From contig JAQCCM010000011.1 in the NCBI GenBank assembly GCA_027621175.1, forward strand, positions 1 to 51,033: 51,033 nt of DNA, written 5' to 3'. Each line of letters begins with the position of its first letter. Positions within the stretch are counted from its first letter, which is position 1. Positions 1-7,878 of the stretch are shown here, piece after piece. Both the position numbers and the translations under genes were made by a program. The notes beneath the pieces are model-generated. The model made no database searches, was not told where the DNA came from, and was given only the letters and a program-made list of their open reading frames with translations. The DNA is from Bacteroidota bacterium. GTDB lineage: Bacteria; Bacteroidota; Bacteroidia; Flavobacteriales; Flavobacteriaceae.

Positions 1-1
1 G

Positions 2-421
2 CTGCTGAACAACCCAAAACGCCTGTTGGCATCTGTAGGAAATTTTTTTGAAATTCAACCTACCTGGGCACTTGAGCCTTCGGTTTTGATAGATTATATC
101 GAATATGCAGATCGCCCGAATGTTGATATAAACTTAAAATCACATCACAGTATCCGCGACACACAACTATGGGTGGGCACCTCGTACCGAAAAGGGCTCA
201 CAAGTACCCAAACCAATAATGGTACCAATCCGTTTAGCGAACCCTTTTCTCAGCTCACCGCAATACTGGGGATGAAAAATAATAAATGGACATTTTCCTA
301 TACCTACACTGTCGGTATTGGAAATATTAAAATCAACAACTCAGGCTTTCATCAACTCACACTCGGCATTGATATTTTAAACAATTCCTATCGCCCAACA
401 ATCATTCGTGCCATTTTATAA
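2..421 (+). CDS. C-terminal part of a PorP/SprF-like outer-membrane protein (5' truncated by window)
   Basis: The reading frame is open from the window edge, so the N-terminus lies outside. The visible ~139 residues alternate hydrophobic and polar stretches typical of outer-membrane beta strands (e.g. KWTFSYTYTVGIGNIKI) and include a late G-F-H-Q-L-T-L-G strand resembling the C-terminal end of the PorP/SprF family. PorP/SprF proteins are outer-membrane components linked to the type IX secretion system and gliding motility in Bacteroidota, often paired with large adhesins. The S1/P1 nuclease gene begins 3 bases after the stop, suggesting co-transcription. The family assignment rests on a short C-terminal piece and could be another Bacteroidota beta-barrel. 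Confidence 0.6.
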   Translation: MLNNPKRLLASVGNFFEIQPTWALEPSVLIDYIEYADRPNVDINLKSHHSIRDTQLWVGTSYRKGLTSTQTNNGTNPFSEPFSQLTAILGMKNNKWTFSYTYTVGIGNIKINNSGFHQLTLGIDILNNSYRPTIIRAIL

Positions 422-424
422 AAT

Positions 425-1222
425 ATGAGAAAACAAAGTATTAATATAGTCCTCTTTTTTTTGACAACATTCTCCCAGCAAGTATTTGCCGATGATTGGG
501 GCAAAACGGGACATCGTGTCATCGGCAAAATAGCGCAAGAACACCTTACACCTAAGACAACGGCTGCGGTTGATGCACTGCTTGACGGAATGTCGTTGGC
601 GTTTGTATCTACCTATGCTGATGAAATTCGTTCTGATAGCAGGTATGATTATCTCGATAGCTGGCATTATGTCAATATGGATAAGGATACGCGTTACCTC
701 GAGACAAAGAAAAACCCGAATGGTGACATTATCACAGCGATGGACCATTGCGTTGAAGTGCTTAATAACCCCAATAAATCGAAAGCCGATAAAGCGTTTT
801 ATCTTAAACTTTTGGTACATTTTATCGGGGATATTCACCAGCCGATGCATGCAGGCAGAAAAGCAGATAAAGGGGGGAATGACATTAAGCTTACTTGGTT
901 TGGTGAACCAACCAATTTACACCGCTTGTGGGATACGGACTTGATTGAGCATTACAACATGAGCTATACTGAGCTTGCCGCACATTTGCCAAAACGCTCA
1001 GTGGAAGAAAAAGAAAATTGCATGAACGCACCGCGATTGGACTGGGCGCACGAGTCGCAAGATTTAGCCAACACGATTTATGCCCAAACACCCATACATG
1101 CCTCTTTAGGGTATACGTATCACTATCAATATTTTGACACAGTTCGTGTTAGACTACTCGACGCTGGACTTCGTTTGGCAGCTACCCTAAACGCCATTTT
1201 TGATTCAGCTGACGCTTCTTAG
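425..1222 (+). CDS. S1/P1 family zinc-dependent nuclease, secreted
   Basis: 265 residues. A signal peptide (about residues 1-22, ending V-F-A) precedes D-D-W, so the mature protein starts at or near Trp25, which in this family supplies the N-terminal amino group as a zinc ligand. Other visible ligands follow the S1/P1 pattern: His30 (W-x4-H), Asp66 in Y-A-D, His81 in S-W-H-Y, then V-H-F-x-G-D-x-H-Q-P-x-H and N-L-H-x3-D. The enzyme cleaves single-stranded DNA and RNA and removes 3' phosphates; here it would act in the periplasm or outside the cell, probably in nucleic-acid scavenging. It sits 3 bases after the PorP-like gene and is followed by a hairpin. Confidence 0.93.
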   Translation: MRKQSINIVLFFLTTFSQQVFADDWGKTGHRVIGKIAQEHLTPKTTAAVDALLDGMSLAFVSTYADEIRSDSRYDYLDSWHYVNMDKDTRYLETKKNPNGDIITAMDHCVEVLNNPNKSKADKAFYLKLLVHFIGDIHQPMHAGRKADKGGNDIKLTWFGEPTNLHRLWDTDLIEHYNMSYTELAAHLPKRSVEEKENCMNAPRLDWAHESQDLANTIYAQTPIHASLGYTYHYQYFDTVRVRLLDAGLRLAATLNAIFDSADAS

Positions 1223-1256
1223 CAATTAACGCAACTTCATAGGTGTTGCGAAATTG
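1223..1256 (+). terminator. Hairpin just after the nuclease stop codon, possible terminator
   Basis: Starting directly after the stop, CAATT..CGCAAC pairs with GTTGCG..AATTG across a 9-base loop (inner stem 1230-1235 with 1245-1250, outer stem 1223-1227 with 1252-1256). There is no uridine tract after it, so it may stabilise the 3' end rather than terminate transcription. Confidence 0.4.
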
Positions 1257-1343
1257 TTGATAATGGTAAAGGTAAATTTTTTCAATTCACTTGTAATCAA
1301 CATATTAAAACAAATTAATGTTGTTTATAACTGTTGAAGATGA

Positions 1344-1365
1344 AACAATTCGTTAACAATTCGTT
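1344..1365. repeat. Perfect 11-bp tandem direct repeat, two copies
   Basis: AACAATTCGTT occurs twice head to tail, forming a GTTAAC junction. It lies about 48 bases upstream of the small gene at 1414, a position where a regulator could bind. No function is known. Confidence 0.6.
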
Positions 1366-1413
1366 GTGGTTTTTTTAAAGCCTATGAAATAAAATTGTGT
1401 AAATACTAATACG

Positions 1414-1626
1414 ATGAAACGCATAGATCTTGAACACTATAAAATTTGCTTGATAAACAATCATTTGTTACAAGACCAAATAGACAGACTTATAAAGGAC
1501 TCCTTTGAAAGCTACTGCTCAAATAAAAACATCATGTATAATGATGCAGACGTCCAAATGGAAGACTACAGAGAAGCCTATTCTATTTCGTTGAATTACT
1601 TGTTTAAGGAAGTAAACGAGTGGTAG
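1414..1626 (+). CDS. Small protein of unknown function (70 aa)
   Basis: I do not recognise this protein. It starts with ATG (M-K-R-I-D-L-E-H-Y) and is predicted soluble, mostly helical, acidic, with two cysteines (C12 and C35) and no signal peptide or membrane segment. A run of Asp/Glu and aromatic residues (D-Y-R-E-A-Y) fills the C-terminal half. It precedes the CYTH gene by 40 bases and has an AT-rich upstream region with an 11-bp tandem repeat, but no clear -7 box. The lack of stop codons over 70 codons in AT-rich DNA supports it only moderately. Confidence 0.5.
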   Translation: MKRIDLEHYKICLINNHLLQDQIDRLIKDSFESYCSNKNIMYNDADVQMEDYREAYSISLNYLFKEVNEW

Positions 1627-1666
1627 GCTATTGCGTTCAATTTTGTACTTTGGCTTAAAAGCTAAA

Positions 1667-2134
1667 ATGCTAGAAATAGAACGCAAGTTTTTAGTCCGTA
1701 ATGTGCAAGCGTGCTTGGACAAGGCCACTGCATCATTTGCCATTTTTCAAGGATATCTCTCTACCGACCCAGCACGAACCGTTCGGTTGCGTATTCAAAA
1801 CGACCACGCTTTTTTGACCATAAAAGGGGCTTCTTCTTCTGATGGTACCACAAGGGTAGAGTGGGAAAAAGCCATTTCTCTAGATGAGGCCAAGACCTTA
1901 CTTCCGCTTTGCCTCCCAGGCAGTATTCAAAAAACCCGCCACCATATACCTTTTAATGAACTCATTTTTGAAGTAGATGTGTTTGAGGCAGCATTATCGG
2001 GGCTGGTACTTGCCGAAATTGAACTTAAAAGCGCAGCTCAAAAAATTGAACTTCCAGATTGGATAGGTAAGGAGGTTACAGCAGACCAACGCTATTATAA
2101 CAGCTATTTGGCACAGCACGGTATGCCTGCCTAA
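1667..2134 (+). CDS. CYTH domain protein (triphosphate tunnel metalloenzyme-like)
   Basis: 155 residues. The N-terminus M-L-E-I-E-R-K-F-L-V carries the E-x-E-x-K signature (E3, E5, K7) that defines CYTH/TTM enzymes, which hydrolyse triphosphorylated substrates such as inorganic tripolyphosphate in a metal-lined tunnel. Further tunnel-type strands follow: T-V-R-L-R-I (basic) and A-F-L-T-I-K-G, and later L-A-E-I-E-L-K. I chose ATG 1667 rather than an in-frame TTG at 1631 because family members begin one or two residues before the E-x-E-x-K motif. The substrate is not predictable. The stop overlaps the convergent PBP1A stop by 4 bases. Confidence 0.88.
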   Translation: MLEIERKFLVRNVQACLDKATASFAIFQGYLSTDPARTVRLRIQNDHAFLTIKGASSSDGTTRVEWEKAISLDEAKTLLPLCLPGSIQKTRHHIPFNELIFEVDVFEAALSGLVLAEIELKSAAQKIELPDWIGKEVTADQRYYNSYLAQHGMPA

Positions 2135-4437
2135 AACCCTAAATCGCTGAGGTCTTCGTCTTCAAAAAACGACTTTTCTTGTCGTGCCACTGAAAGCGAA
2201 TCACAATCTAAAGGAATAGAAACATACTCGGGTGCTTCAAACGCCTCTTTCGAAACCACAAGCGTGGAATCCGCATAGCAAGCTTTCATATAATGTGCCC
2301 AAATAGGGAGTGCCATGGTGGCACCTTGTCCATAAGCAATGGTTTCAAAGTGTATGGAACGGTCTTCGCCACCCACCCAAACGCCAGTCGCCAAATTGGG
2401 CACCATACCAATAAACCAGCCATCGCTTTGGTTTTGTGTAGTCCCCGTTTTCCCAGCAATTGGATTGTCAAATTCATAGGGATATCCTGTTACAATATCT
2501 CTAAATATGGGATTTGTTTTATCTACTCCGCTGTGTCTTAATCGCACACCTGACCCAGCCTCGGTTACCCCTTCAAGTAGTTTTAGTGTAACATAGGCAG
2601 ATTCTTCACTCAAAACATCCTTGGTTTCGGGAGCCGTTTGAAAGATTACCGTGCCGTTTTTATCTTCGATACGCGTCACCACAACGGGCTTTACATAAAT
2701 CCCTTTATTGGCAAAACTCGAATAGGCACCAACCATTTCATACACACTTAAATCTGCAGAACCCAGAGCAATTGCAGGAACATTTGGGATAGGCGAGCTC
2801 ACCCCTAAATTACGCACCAAGTTTACTACAGGCCTAGTACCAACCTTGTCTATTAATCGGGCACTGATGGTATTAACCGAATTGGCGAGAGCATTTTTTA
2901 GGGTGCGTTTTCCAATGTAACGATCACCAGAATTTTTTGGACACCAAGCGTCGTGAGCACCAAATTTAGCAGGCTCTACACAGTAATACCCATCAGGGAG
3001 TGAGTCGCAGGGCGATACTTTAAGCTGATCTATGGCAGAAGCATATACAAAAGGCTTAAATGTTGAACCAATTTGTCGCTTCCCTTGCATGACGTGGTCA
3101 AATTGAAAATGACGGAAATCAATACCACCAACCCACGCTTTTACGTGCCCTGTTTGTGGCTCCATAGACATCATGCCTGCACGTAAAAAATGTTTGTAAT
3201 AACGGATAGAATCTGTAGGGGTCATGATGGTATCAATATCACCATGCCAGCTAAACACTTCCATTTGAAGGGGTTTTTCAAAACTGGCTAAAATGGTTTC
3301 TTCGTCATGTCCTTGGGCTTTCATTTTACGCCACCGTTCTGATCGGCGTTTGGCCTGATCCATAATAGCTTCAACTTCATTTTTATCTACATCTAAAAAG
3401 GGAGCCGTTTCATTGAATTTAGGCGCGTTTTGTCTAAAAAATTCTTTTTGTAGGTTGGGCATATGCGCCGCTACAGCACCTTCGGCATAGGTTTGTAACC
3501 TCGAATCTATGGTAGTATAAATACTGAGCCCGTCCAAATAAAGATTATAAAACGTACCGTCTTCTTTGGGATTATTGGCAATCCAATCGCGCATAAACTG
3601 TTGCAAATAGCCTCTAAAATACGTGGCAATTCCTTCGCGATGCGATTGCGGATTAAAGTCAAGCGTTATGGGCAGTGCAGCCAACGAATCACGTTGTTTT
3701 TCCGTGATGAGGTTGTTGCGCAGCATTTGTTGATACACAATATTTCGCCTGTCACGAACCATTTCGGGTCGTCGTAACGGGTTGTAAAGCGATGAATTCT
3801 TTAGCATCCCTACCAGCATGGCCGACTCGCTCAAATCCAATTCAATGGGTTTTTTTGAAAAGTAAATCGAACTCGCAGAACGAAGCCCGTCGGCGCTGTA
3901 ATTAAAATCATAAATATTCAGATACATGGTTATGATTTCGTTTTTGGTATAGCGTCTTTCTAGTCGAACGGCAATGACCCACTCCTTGATTTTTTGCGCA
4001 ATAGCCTCCGCAATATTTTGCGAACGCACACCCACAAAGAGTTGTCTGGCAAGCTGTTGCGTAATGGTACTAGCACCTCCCTTTTTGCCCAAATAAAATA
4101 GTGCGCGTGCTGTGCCACGAAAATCAATTCCAGCGTGATTGTAAAAACGCTCGTCCTCTGTAGCAATAAGCGCATCTATCATTTCTTTAGGGATTTCATG
4201 AAATGAAATAGGCGTTCGGTTATCGTTAAAGTAAAACTTCCCTAAAACGGTATCATCAGCAGAAATAATTTGCGTAGCCAAATTGGTTTTCGTATTCTCC
4301 AATTGACGAAAATCCGGCATGGATCCAAGCAGTCCGAGCGAGGCTGCTCCAAAAATGGAAATAACCCCCAAAACGATACCTCCAAAGGCAATCCATATAA
4401 GGCGAATATATTTTCCGTATCCTTTTTTAGTAGTCAT
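2131..4437 (-). CDS. mrcA: Penicillin-binding protein 1A, bifunctional peptidoglycan synthase
   Basis: 768 residues. One N-terminal membrane segment (about 12-38) anchors the protein. The GT51 glycosyltransferase domain follows, with catalytic Glu94 in A-T-E-D-E-R-F-Y-N-H and the G-G-A-S-T-I-T-Q-Q-L motif (120-129). The transpeptidase domain has S-T-F-K (Ser458, Lys461), S-V-N (520-522) and K-T-G-T (663-666). The protein polymerises lipid II into glycan strands and cross-links them on the outer face of the inner membrane. It is the last gene of trhO-gldH-PBP1A; its start overlaps gldH by 11 bases. The C-terminus is acidic (E-D-E-D-L). The family is certain; the gene symbol follows E. coli usage and other names exist. 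Confidence 0.96.
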   Translation of the reverse strand: MTTKKGYGKYIRLIWIAFGGIVLGVISIFGAASLGLLGSMPDFRQLENTKTNLATQIISADDTVLGKFYFNDNRTPISFHEIPKEMIDALIATEDERFYNHAGIDFRGTARALFYLGKKGGASTITQQLARQLFVGVRSQNIAEAIAQKIKEWVIAVRLERRYTKNEIITMYLNIYDFNYSADGLRSASSIYFSKKPIELDLSESAMLVGMLKNSSLYNPLRRPEMVRDRRNIVYQQMLRNNLITEKQRDSLAALPITLDFNPQSHREGIATYFRGYLQQFMRDWIANNPKEDGTFYNLYLDGLSIYTTIDSRLQTYAEGAVAAHMPNLQKEFFRQNAPKFNETAPFLDVDKNEVEAIMDQAKRRSERWRKMKAQGHDEETILASFEKPLQMEVFSWHGDIDTIMTPTDSIRYYKHFLRAGMMSMEPQTGHVKAWVGGIDFRHFQFDHVMQGKRQIGSTFKPFVYASAIDQLKVSPCDSLPDGYYCVEPAKFGAHDAWCPKNSGDRYIGKRTLKNALANSVNTISARLIDKVGTRPVVNLVRNLGVSSPIPNVPAIALGSADLSVYEMVGAYSSFANKGIYVKPVVVTRIEDKNGTVIFQTAPETKDVLSEESAYVTLKLLEGVTEAGSGVRLRHSGVDKTNPIFRDIVTGYPYEFDNPIAGKTGTTQNQSDGWFIGMVPNLATGVWVGGEDRSIHFETIAYGQGATMALPIWAHYMKACYADSTLVVSKEAFEAPEYVSIPLDCDSLSVARQEKSFFEDEDLSDLGF

Positions 4438-4912
4438 GTAATATGGGGTTTAATGTGATTCCAATCTGATGAATTCCTTGTAATGTTTTCTCGCCAACCA
4501 ATTTTTCTGTAGCACGTACTGCTGGTCGTATGCGAAATTGATACGCACCAGGCTCGTCCAATAAAAACCGTTCTTCAAAAGGCAATAGATGTTCTTTTAT
4601 ATAAAGCCCTTTGCCCAACCATCGCCCATCGGGCTGTGCTAACACATAGCTTATTGTGTCTATTTTTTCGACCCCTTTTGGGTTGCGCCATGCCGTAATA
4701 AAATGAATGTTAGAAAAGGGATAATCATCGTCGTGGCGTAACACCCAATAAAGCGAAACTTCTTTTTCAGGAAGTCGATTGGTATAACTAAATTCAACCC
4801 ATTGTTCTTGGTTCCAGCCCTCTTCGGGAAGCTCCTCAAACAGCAATGCTCCCTTGTCGAAACAACCCTCCAATAAAAACATTGCGGCAATAAGAAAAAC
4901 TTTTTTTATCAC
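4427..4912 (-). CDS. gldH: Gliding motility lipoprotein GldH
   Basis: 161 residues with a lipoprotein signal: K-K at 3-4, a hydrophobic stretch and Cys17 in L-L-E-G-C, so the protein is lipid-anchored. The body matches GldH, including the segment around R-x-D-D-D-Y-P-F-S-N-I-H-F and the C-terminal G-I-H-Q-I-G-I-T-L. GldH is required for gliding in Flavobacterium johnsoniae and is conserved in gliding and non-gliding relatives; its exact role is not known. It overlaps trhO upstream by 4 bases and PBP1A downstream by 11 bases, which indicates translational coupling. Placement beside a class A PBP is common in flavobacteria. Confidence 0.92.
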   Translation of the reverse strand: MIKKVFLIAAMFLLEGCFDKGALLFEELPEEGWNQEQWVEFSYTNRLPEKEVSLYWVLRHDDDYPFSNIHFITAWRNPKGVEKIDTISYVLAQPDGRWLGKGLYIKEHLLPFEERFLLDEPGAYQFRIRPAVRATEKLVGEKTLQGIHQIGITLNPILHDY

Positions 4913-5946
4913 GATTTCTGAATCGTCTTTAAATGATGTGCACGTCCTTTTTTAAATATTTTATTGCTGTTCTGCTTTCCTTTGCGCAATGCTTTTTGCT
5001 CCGCTTCTGGCAGCGCAACAATTTCAGCACAAGCATCGGAGCAGCAACTGTCAAATTTCTCAGCACAAGAAGGACATTGAATAAACAACAAATGACAGGC
5101 TTCATTGGCACAATTCACGTGGGTGTCGCATGCAGTACCGCATTGATGACACCTAGCAATTACATCTTCTGAAATGGTTTCGCTTCGTCGTTCATCAAAC
5201 ACAAAATTCTTTCCAACAAACTTGTTTTCAAGTCCTTGATTCTTCACTTGCCGCGCATATTCAATAATACCTCCCTCAAGTTGATATACGTTCTTAAACC
5301 CCTTGTGCTTAAAGTATGCACTGGCTTTCTCGCAACGAATTCCACCCGTACAATACATCACCAAGTTTTTGTCTTCTTTATGTTCAGCGAGGTCTTCTTC
5401 AATAATGGGCAAGGAGTCACGAAAGGTATCCACATCAGGTGTAATAGCCCCTTGAAAATGACCAATTTCACTTTCGTAATGATTCCGCATATCCACCACT
5501 ATGGTGTCTTCTTGGTTGGTAATCGAATTAAACGCCTCAGCACTTAGGTGAACGCCTTTGTTGGTAACATCAAAAGTGTCGTCATTTAGGCCATCTGCAA
5601 CAATTTTGTTCCGCACTTTTATCTTGAGTTTTAAGAACGATTTGTTGTCTTGTTCAATAGCAATATTAAGGCGAATACCGTTTAAAAAATCAATGCTGTC
5701 AAGGTGTTCCTTAAAGGCGTCAAATTTGGGTGCAGGTACAGATAATTGGGCATTTACGCCTTCGTGAGCGACATAAATACGTCCCAAAACATCTAATGCA
5801 TTCCAAGAAATAAAAAGATGGTCGCGCAACACTTCAGGATTGCCAATGTGTGCATAGGAGTAAAAGGATAAGGTCAGGCGTTCTTCGCCAGCCGCGTCGA
5901 TAAGGGCAGCGCGTTCTTGCGCGCTTAATGTGTTGTACAGTTGCAT
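4909..5946 (-). CDS. trhO: tRNA uridine(34) hydroxylase TrhO, rhodanese family
   Basis: 345 residues. It has the three parts of the YceA/TrhO family: an N-terminal ferredoxin-like domain (about 1-115), a rhodanese domain with the catalytic loop C-T-G-G-I-R-C (Cys199) after V-V-D-M-R-N, and a cysteine-rich C-terminal segment (about 265-306, several C-x2-C pairs) that could bind zinc. TrhO makes 5-hydroxyuridine at position 34 of certain tRNAs using oxygen. It is the first gene of the operon with gldH and PBP1A and has its own -7 box. The tail is lysine-rich. Older databases call it 'rhodanese-related sulfurtransferase'. Confidence 0.95.
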   Translation of the reverse strand: MQLYNTLSAQERAALIDAAGEERLTLSFYSYAHIGNPEVLRDHLFISWNALDVLGRIYVAHEGVNAQLSVPAPKFDAFKEHLDSIDFLNGIRLNIAIEQDNKSFLKLKIKVRNKIVADGLNDDTFDVTNKGVHLSAEAFNSITNQEDTIVVDMRNHYESEIGHFQGAITPDVDTFRDSLPIIEEDLAEHKEDKNLVMYCTGGIRCEKASAYFKHKGFKNVYQLEGGIIEYARQVKNQGLENKFVGKNFVFDERRSETISEDVIARCHQCGTACDTHVNCANEACHLLFIQCPSCAEKFDSCCSDACAEIVALPEAEQKALRKGKQNSNKIFKKGRAHHLKTIQKS

Positions 5947-5971
5947 GCTATACAGGATTAAGATTACGTAG

Positions 5972-5979
5972 CAAAGGTA
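5972..5979 (-). promoter_or_regulatory. -7 box upstream of trhO
   Basis: TACCTTTG on the minus strand, a perfect TAnnTTTG match, ending 26 bases before the trhO ATG. I see no clear -33 TTG at the usual distance. Confidence 0.55.
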
Positions 5980-6026
5980 TCAAATTAAAAATGCGTATAA
6001 AAAAAGGCTGAGCCATAGAAAAATTG

Positions 6027-6034
6027 TACTTTAG
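6027..6034 (+). promoter_or_regulatory. -7 box upstream of recA
   Basis: TACTTTAG, one mismatch to TAnnTTTG, ending 22 bases before the recA ATG. No SOS/LexA-type palindrome was recognised in the short divergent gap with trhO. Confidence 0.45.
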
Positions 6035-6055
6035 CATGAAGCTAAAAAAAGAAGC

Positions 6056-7060
6056 ATGAGTAACGAAAAAGACGCAAAACTTAAAGCACTACAGTTAACC
6101 TTAGATAAATTAGATAAAGCCTACGGCAAGGGCGCGGTCATGAAAATGGGCGACAGCGTTATCGAACAAGTAGAAGTTATTTCTTCGGGTTCCCTTGGTC
6201 TTGATGTGGCGTTGGGCGTTGGTGGATATCCACGCGGTAGAGTTGTTGAAATTTACGGTCCAGAATCTTCAGGGAAAACAACCCTAACATTGCACGCCAT
6301 TGCTGAATGCCAAAAAGCAGGCGGTATTGCCGCATTTATTGATGCAGAACACGCTTTTGACCGGTACTACGCCAAAAACTTGGGCGTGGAGATTGATGAT
6401 CTTATTATTTCACAACCCGATCACGGGGAACAAGCGTTGGAAATTGCGGATAACCTCATTAGGTCTGGAGCAGTGGATATTGTGGTGGTTGACTCGGTAG
6501 CAGCATTGACTCCGAAAAGTGAAATTGAAGGCGAAATGGGTGATTCTAAAATGGGACTACACGCCAGATTGATGTCACAAGCGCTGCGTAAACTTACGGG
6601 ATCTATCAGCAAAACAAATTGTACCGTTATTTTCATCAATCAATTGCGTGAAAAAATTGGCGTTATGTTTGGAAACCCTGAAACTACTACAGGTGGAAAT
6701 GCATTAAAATTTTATGCTTCGGTGCGTTTAGACATCAGACGCTCAACACAAATCAAAGACACCAACGGCGCTGTGATGGGGAACAAAACCCGCGTGAAAG
6801 TGGTGAAAAATAAAGTGGCTCCGCCATTTAAAACGGTCGAGTTTGACATCATGTATGGCAAAGGAATTTCGCGCATTGGCGAGTTGTTAGATATTGGTGT
6901 AGAAGCAGAAATCATCAAAAAAAGCGGTTCGTGGTTTAGTTATGGCGACACCAAATTGGGTCAAGGTAGAGACGCGGTAAAAACACTTTTGGATGACAAT
7001 CCAGAACTTGCTGAAGAAATCGAGGGAAAAATTAAAGAAATTATTGCTACTGCGGAGTAA
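6056..7060 (+). CDS. recA: Recombinase RecA
   Basis: 334 residues, full length for RecA. Short N-terminal helix domain, then the ATPase core with Walker A G-P-E-S-S-G-K-T (68-75), Walker B V-V-D-S-V-A-A-L, loop L1 around [16 protein letters not shown] and loop L2 around the conserved [10 protein letters not shown] and [10 protein letters not shown]. RecA coats single-stranded DNA, drives strand exchange and activates SOS-type autocleavage. The acidic C-terminal tail is short. It is transcribed alone, divergent from trhO and convergent with the acyltransferase. It cooperates in transformation with DprA, encoded 2 kb downstream. Confidence 0.99.
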   Translation: MSNEKDAKLKALQLTLDKLDKAYGKGAVMKMGDSVIEQVEVISSGSLGLDVALGVGGYPRGRVVEIYGPESSGKTTLTLHAIAECQKAGGIAAFIDAEHAFDRYYAKNLGVEIDDLIISQPDHGEQALEIADNLIRSGAVDIVVVDSVAALTPKSEIEGEMGDSKMGLHARLMSQALRKLTGSISKTNCTVIFINQLREKIGVMFGNPETTTGGNALKFYASVRLDIRRSTQIKDTNGAVMGNKTRVKVVKNKVAPPFKTVEFDIMYGKGISRIGELLDIGVEAEIIKKSGSWFSYGDTKLGQGRDAVKTLLDDNPELAEEIEGKIKEIIATAE

Positions 7061-7063
7061 TTC

Positions 7064-7819
7064 CTATTTATAGCCTTCTTTTTTGAGTGCTTCACGCATA
7101 AAATCACGCACTTGTTCTTTTAGTTCAGGGATGTCTTTTTGTGTCAGTCCTTTTGTGCTAATGGGCGCGTGCACATGTGCACGAACGATGCCAGGTTTTC
7201 CTACCCAGTATTTATACGAAAATTGAAAAGGAAATCGCTTTTTGCAATCTGGTAATGTAATGGGAACGATGGGAATTTGATGCTCAACAGCAATGCTGAA
7301 AGCCCCATTCTTAAAAGGCGCTAAAAACACCTCAGGCTCTGGCACCAACCCTTCGGGATAAATGACCATATTAAATCCCAATTCTAATTTACGCTTGGCT
7401 TGTACATAAACGTTTTTCCTGCTAGAAATACTGTCGCGATTGACCAAAATAGCAGCGCGCTTGTAAATTGTAGCAAAAAAAGGCAGGCGATCTAACTCCA
7501 TTTTTCCTACAAAAACGGCAGGTTTCCGAATCGCCATAAACGTCATCATAATGTCAATCATACTCAAATGATTTGCCACAAACATATATTGCCTACTGTA
7601 GTCTAAGGTCACTTTGTGTTTGATGACAGGAATAAACCCCATTCCAAACATGATGAGCGGTGACCAAAAATAGCGGGCTGCATAGAAAATACCTGCATAC
7701 CACTTTTCTCTTGTAAGACACAATAGTAAAAAGGGGAATACGATCAACAGGCCTAGACCTGAAATAATATAAAACCAAATGTTCCAAAGCCCTAAAAGTG
7801 CTTTGCGTATGTAAACCAT
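7064..7819 (-). CDS. Lysophospholipid (1-acylglycerol-3-phosphate) acyltransferase
   Basis: 251 residues from the ATG at 7819 (M-V-Y-I-R-K). An N-terminal hydrophobic region (about 8-33) anchors it in the inner membrane. The PlsC signature is present: N-H-L-S-M-I-D (H-x4-D) and Y-P-E-G. The enzyme adds the second fatty acid to lysophosphatidic acid in phospholipid synthesis. A longer reading frame upstream exists, but the -7 box ends 6 bases before 7819, so the shorter start is preferred and its mRNA would be leaderless. A second acyltransferase of the same superfamily lies at 39696-40430, so the two may differ in acyl or head-group preference. Confidence 0.9.
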   Translation of the reverse strand: MVYIRKALLGLWNIWFYIISGLGLLIVFPFLLLCLTREKWYAGIFYAARYFWSPLIMFGMGFIPVIKHKVTLDYSRQYMFVANHLSMIDIMMTFMAIRKPAVFVGKMELDRLPFFATIYKRAAILVNRDSISSRKNVYVQAKRKLELGFNMVIYPEGLVPEPEVFLAPFKNGAFSIAVEHQIPIVPITLPDCKKRFPFQFSYKYWVGKPGIVRAHVHAPISTKGLTQKDIPELKEQVRDFMREALKKEGYK

Positions 7820-7824
7820 AGCGT

Positions 7825-7832
7825 CAAAAATA
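7825..7832 (-). promoter_or_regulatory. -7 box of the acyltransferase gene, leaderless spacing
   Basis: TATTTTTG on the minus strand, perfect match, ending 6 bases before the ATG at 7819. Transcription would begin at or next to the start codon. Confidence 0.6.
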
Positions 7833-7854
7833 GCAATTGATGCGTGAATTCCGT

Positions 7855-7862
7855 TATTTTTG
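7855..7862 (+). promoter_or_regulatory. -7 box of trpS
   Basis: TATTTTTG, perfect match, ending 17 bases before the trpS ATG. It is back to back with the minus-strand box at 7825-7832. A TTG at 7837-7839 is the nearest -33 candidate, with a short 15-base spacer. Confidence 0.55.
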
Positions 7863-7878
7863 TGCAGACACAATTTTT

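Noticed and set aside
416-850. 144-codon open frame on the minus strand within the S1/P1 nuclease
   Set aside because: The plus strand holds a complete zinc nuclease with signal peptide; the opposite frame has no recognisable features.
1646-1653. TACTTTGG before the CYTH gene as a -7 box
   Set aside because: It has one base too few between TA and TTTG; I cannot separate it from chance.
7820-7873. N-terminal extension of the acyltransferase by 18 residues
   Set aside because: The extension overlaps the promoters of this gene and of trpS.
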